Shown: piece after piece, positions 7,015-9,509 of the stretch
How positions within the stretch are numbered: position 1 is the first letter of the stretch
Layout of the letters: every line of letters starts with the position of its first letter
From: Deltaproteobacteria bacterium
GTDB lineage: Bacteria; Myxococcota_A; Polyangia; Haliangiales; Haliangiaceae
Direction of reading: 5' to 3'
DNA: 9,509 nucleotides
Assembly (NCBI GenBank): GCA_013696695.1
Contig: JACCYD010000401.1
Location: 1 to 9,509, forward strand
Notes under the pieces: generated by a model
What the model was told of the DNA's origin: nothing
Databases searched by the model: none
Seen by the model: the letters and a program-made list of their open reading frames with translations, nothing else
Position numbers and translations under genes: made by a program

Positions 7015-7040
7015 GCGCTCCCTCCTGATGTACGCGTGAG

Positions 7041-7919
7041 TCAGACGCGCTTGCCGTCGGCGGACCACTTGTAGAAGCCCTCGCCGGACTTCTTGCCGAG
7101 CTTGCCGTCGGCGACCTTGTCGCGCAGCACGGCGGGCGGCTGGAACGCGGCACCGAGCTCGCCGGCGAGGTACTCCGCGATGCCGAGTCGAACATCGAGC
7201 CCGACGAGATCGGTGAGCTCGAGTGGTCCCATCGGGTGGCCGTAGCCGAGCTTCATCGCGGTGTCGATGTCGGCCGGTGATCCGACGCCCTGCTCGACCA
7301 TCCGCATCGCTTCGAGCCCGATCACGATGCCGAGCCGGCTCGACGCGAAGCCCGGACTATCGGCGACCACGATCGGCGTCTTGCCGAACCGCTCGGCCAG
7401 GCCGACCGCGAGCGCGACGTGTAAATCCGCGGAGCCCGCGTGACGAACGACCTCGACGAGCTTCATCACGTGCACCGGATTGAAGAAGTGCATGCCGACG
7501 ACGCGCGACGGATCGCGCACAGCCGCGGAGATCTGCGCGATTGATAACGACGACGTGTTGGTGGCGAGTAGCGCGTGAGGCGGCGCCGCGCGATCCGCGG
7601 TGATGAAGATCTCGCGCTTGAGCTCGATCTTCTCGGGCACCGCTTCGATCACGCAGTCGGTGCCTTCGCATGCCGCACCGAGATCGTCGACCGCGCTGAT
7701 CCGTGCGAGCGCCGCATCGCGATCGGCGGCCGTCACCTTGCCGAGCTCGACACCCTTGTCGAGGTTCTTCTTGATCTTGCCGAGGCCGGCGGTGGCGGCA
7801 CCAGCGATCGCGTCGTACAGCCGGACTTCGAGGCCGGAGATCGCGCCGACGTGGGCGATGCCATGCCCCATCGTGCCGGCGCCGATGACGGTGAGAATGC
7901 GAGCTTGGGAAGCGTTCAC
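7041..7919 (-). CDS. 3-hydroxyacyl-CoA (3-hydroxybutyryl-CoA type) dehydrogenase
   Basis: This 292-residue soluble enzyme interconverts 3-hydroxyacyl-CoA and 3-ketoacyl-CoA with NAD(P), in beta-oxidation or butanoate/polyhydroxybutyrate metabolism. The Rossmann motif G13-A-G15-T-M-G18 is N-terminal, with D36 ending strand 2. The catalytic pair H144 (GMHFFNPV) and E156 (KLVEVV) and the substrate-binding S123 (TNTSSL) are at the family's spacing. The C-terminal domain ends in the usual KKSGEGFYKW. The Asn that normally follows DxPGFxxxR is a serine here (S194 in GFASSR). A T/S-R variant is, as I recall, found in a bacterial subgroup with the MxLGYGHPMGPLELTDLVGLD signature, also present. Length is normal for a single-function enzyme. 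The start is GTG at 7919, right before the Rossmann strand. It converges with the 6130-7014 gene, 26 bp apart. Confidence 0.93.
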   Translation of the reverse strand: MNASQARILTVIGAGTMGHGIAHVGAISGLEVRLYDAIAGAATAGLGKIKKNLDKGVELGKVTAADRDAALARISAVDDLGAACEGTDCVIEAVPEKIELKREIFITADRAAPPHALLATNTSSLSIAQISAAVRDPSRVVGMHFFNPVHVMKLVEVVRHAGSADLHVALAVGLAERFGKTPIVVADSPGFASSRLGIVIGLEAMRMVEQGVGSPADIDTAMKLGYGHPMGPLELTDLVGLDVRLGIAEYLAGELGAAFQPPAVLRDKVADGKLGKKSGEGFYKWSADGKRV

Positions 7920-7953
7920 CGGCGGACTCTATCCCAGGCCCGCTTGCGCGATC

Positions 7954-7969
7954 ACGCAACCGTTTGCGT
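7954..7969. other. Hairpin in divergent intergenic region
   Basis: ACGCAA-CCGT-TTGCGT is a perfect 6-bp stem with a 4-base loop. A third arm, TTGCG at 7944-7948, could pair instead with CGCAA, so two folds compete. It lies in the 122-bp gap between the hydroxyacyl-CoA dehydrogenase gene (minus) and the small ORF (plus). No T-run follows on either strand, so it is not an obvious terminator; an operator is possible. Confidence 0.3.
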
Positions 7970-7976
7970 ACCTCGG

Positions 7977-8026
7977 CCGGTGCACACTCCTGACATCACC
8001 ATAGGTTAGTCACCGGCGCACACCCT
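7977..8026 (+). repeat. Pair of 14-bp near-direct repeats upstream of the small ORF
   Basis: CCGGTGCACACTCC (7977-7990) and CCGGCGCACACCCT (8013-8026) match at 11 of 14 positions and are 36 bp apart start to start, just before the ribosome site of the ORF at 8042. The pair could bind a regulator, but this is weak evidence. Confidence 0.25.
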
Positions 8027-8041
8027 GCATCTTGGGGACGC

Positions 8042-8270
8042 ATGAGCTCACTCGAACAGCTGCTCCAACAAAAGATCGACGAGTTGGAGCCCCACGAGCC
8101 GCTCGACGAGGCGGACCTCGAAGAGGTCGATGCGACCCAGCTGTCGTCTATTGAAGGTGATAGACCCGCACGCAAACACACCATCGCGACAGCGCCGCTC
8201 GGTGATCGACGGCGCTGGTGCGGAATCGCTGGCGCTCGCCGCGGCATGCGCGTTGCTGATTCTCCGGTGA
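8042..8270 (+). CDS. Small acidic ORF of uncertain extent (possible frame switch)
   Basis: I do not recognise this product. ATG 8042 has a good ribosome site (GGGGA, 8034-8038). The first ~37 codons use mostly G/C third bases and encode a plausible acidic helical peptide, MSSLEQLLQQKIDELE followed by DEADLEEVDATQL. After about 8150 the codon pattern of this frame breaks down, and the frame runs on to 8341, overlapping the next gene with implausible His/Arg-rich sequence. In the +1 frame, 8151-8270 has better codon use and encodes a sequence ending in a hydrophobic helix, ESLALAAACALLILR, then TGA at 8268-8270, 12 nt before the next ATG. The coordinates here assume the intended protein ends at 8270 through a frameshift: mutation, sequencing error or programmed shift. 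If there is no shift, the simple ORF is 8042-8341 (99 residues). An acidic N-terminus with a C-terminal helix would suit a small tail-anchored protein. Confidence 0.4.
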
Positions 8271-8282
8271 ACGGAGTCACGC

Positions 8283-8843
8283 ATGCGCCTCACGCTCGCC
8301 ATCGCCACCATCCTCGCCACGGCCCCCACCGTGCGCGCTGACACACCCACGACCGTGACCGGTGAGGTCGCCGTCGGTGATGGCCGCGAGTACGCGGAGA
8401 AGTACGTGCGCGAGGTCGGCATGTCCACGGGCTTCGTGGTCGCGCGGAACCTTCACAGCATCACGGTGACGCCGTCGTTCGGCTGGTTCATCACCGACAA
8501 GCTACAAGTCTCGGCGCTGGTCAGCCTGACCAGCATCAAGGCAGGCTCCGATCAATCGACGATCGTCACCACGATGATCGAGCCGTCGTACCACCAGCGC
8601 CTCGATCAGCGGACGTTCGCATTCGCCGGCATGGGCTTCGGCTACTCGTACATCCACAGGCTCGGCAACGGGCTGACGTACACGATCCGCACGGGTCTGC
8701 AGTTCTTGATCGCGAAGACGCATCTGTTCATACCATCGGTGTCGTACGACTTCCGGACCAACGAGCCCGAGATGCCGACCCTGACGGAGATCGCGGCCGA
8801 GCGCGCGCTGCGCTTCAACCTCGGCTACGCCAAGCTCTGGTGA
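8283..8843 (+). CDS. Small outer-membrane beta-barrel protein
   Basis: This 186-residue protein is exported to the outer membrane. A signal peptide spans about 1-19, with a likely cut after VRA (A19). The mature part of about 167 residues has alternating polar/hydrophobic stretches (HSITVTPSFGWFITDKLQVSALVSL, cut here at 25 residues' worth of pattern, i.e. 58-82), turns rich in D, N and G, and ends with FNLGYAKLW. The terminal aromatic and alternating pattern are the signal recognised by the BAM assembly machinery. Size fits an 8-stranded barrel of the OmpW/OmpA-like porin class. No catalytic motif is seen, so the role (adhesion, small channel, structural) is open. GGAG at 8273-8276 lies 6 nt before ATG 8283 and fixes the start. 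It follows the small ORF closely, and the two probably share a transcript. Confidence 0.8.
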   Translation: MRLTLAIATILATAPTVRADTPTTVTGEVAVGDGREYAEKYVREVGMSTGFVVARNLHSITVTPSFGWFITDKLQVSALVSLTSIKAGSDQSTIVTTMIEPSYHQRLDQRTFAFAGMGFGYSYIHRLGNGLTYTIRTGLQFLIAKTHLFIPSVSYDFRTNEPEMPTLTEIAAERALRFNLGYAKLW

Positions 8844-8849
8844 ACCGCC

Positions 8850-8866
8850 CATCGCGACGCGCGATG
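8850..8866 (+). terminator. Short GC hairpin between the barrel and oxidase genes
   Basis: CATCGCG-ACG-CGCGATG forms a perfect 7-bp stem with a 3-base loop, starting 6 nt after the barrel stop codon. No T-run follows, so it is at best a weak or factor-assisted terminator. It may instead stabilise the mRNA end or be an operator for the gene starting at 8886. Confidence 0.35.
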
Positions 8867-8885
8867 CGATAGGTTCGCTTCCGGA

Positions 8886-9509
<624 letters not shown>

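Noticed and set aside
7015..7040. Bidirectional terminator between the convergent genes
   Set aside because: The 26-bp gap shows no stem-loop or T-run.

Overview
The window is GC-rich DNA with the look of a Myxococcota (delta-proteobacterial) chromosome, possibly a Kofleriaceae/Haliangium-type organism. The basis is indirect: a Hanks-type Ser/Thr kinase with a long low-complexity linker, a degenerate FHA/sigma54-activator-like protein, an envelope M23 peptidase, a lineage-specific beta-barrel, and a 3-hydroxyacyl-CoA dehydrogenase of the 'SSR' subtype. No rRNA, tRNA or CRISPR was seen, so the taxonomy is inference.

Region 1 (1-1418) is an apparently intact IS4-family insertion sequence. It has a YREK transposase and 38-bp imperfect terminal inverted repeats, and the window starts exactly at its left tip. 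Just beyond its right end lie three copies of a 20-bp hairpin-forming repeat (1426-1496). The last copy supplies the stop codon and C-terminal tail of the neighbouring aldehyde dehydrogenase gene.

Region 2 (1477-5162, minus strand) is a co-directional run of three genes. In transcription order these are a four-helix membrane protein with a claudin-like layout, a tail-anchored Ser/Thr kinase, and an NAD(P)-dependent aldehyde dehydrogenase. The kinase has its own candidate promoter, with a TTGACA -35 and a perfect dyad over the -10.

Region 3 (5163-7014, plus strand) starts at a divergent intergenic segment carrying the dyad CACTGAATCAGTG. It continues with a secreted M23 metallopeptidase and, 8 nt downstream, a protein that appears to be a decayed FHA plus NtrC-type AAA+ protein lacking the nucleotide-binding motifs. 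The two are probably co-transcribed.

Region 4 (7041-9509) holds a minus-strand 3-hydroxyacyl-CoA dehydrogenase convergent with region 3. A divergent intergenic segment then leads to a small acidic ORF of uncertain extent, a small outer-membrane beta-barrel protein, and the 5' part of an FAD-linked oxidase resembling alkyl-dihydroxyacetonephosphate synthase, which runs off the right edge. The aldehyde dehydrogenase, hydroxyacyl-CoA dehydrogenase and FAD oxidase would fit lipid or fatty-aldehyde metabolism, but they are not in one operon. No gap between genes exceeds 300 bases. I see no clear-cut new multi-gene system. The most unusual items are the pseudo-AAA+ protein, the repeat-encoded gene end, the claudin-like membrane protein next to a kinase, and the frame switch in the small ORF.
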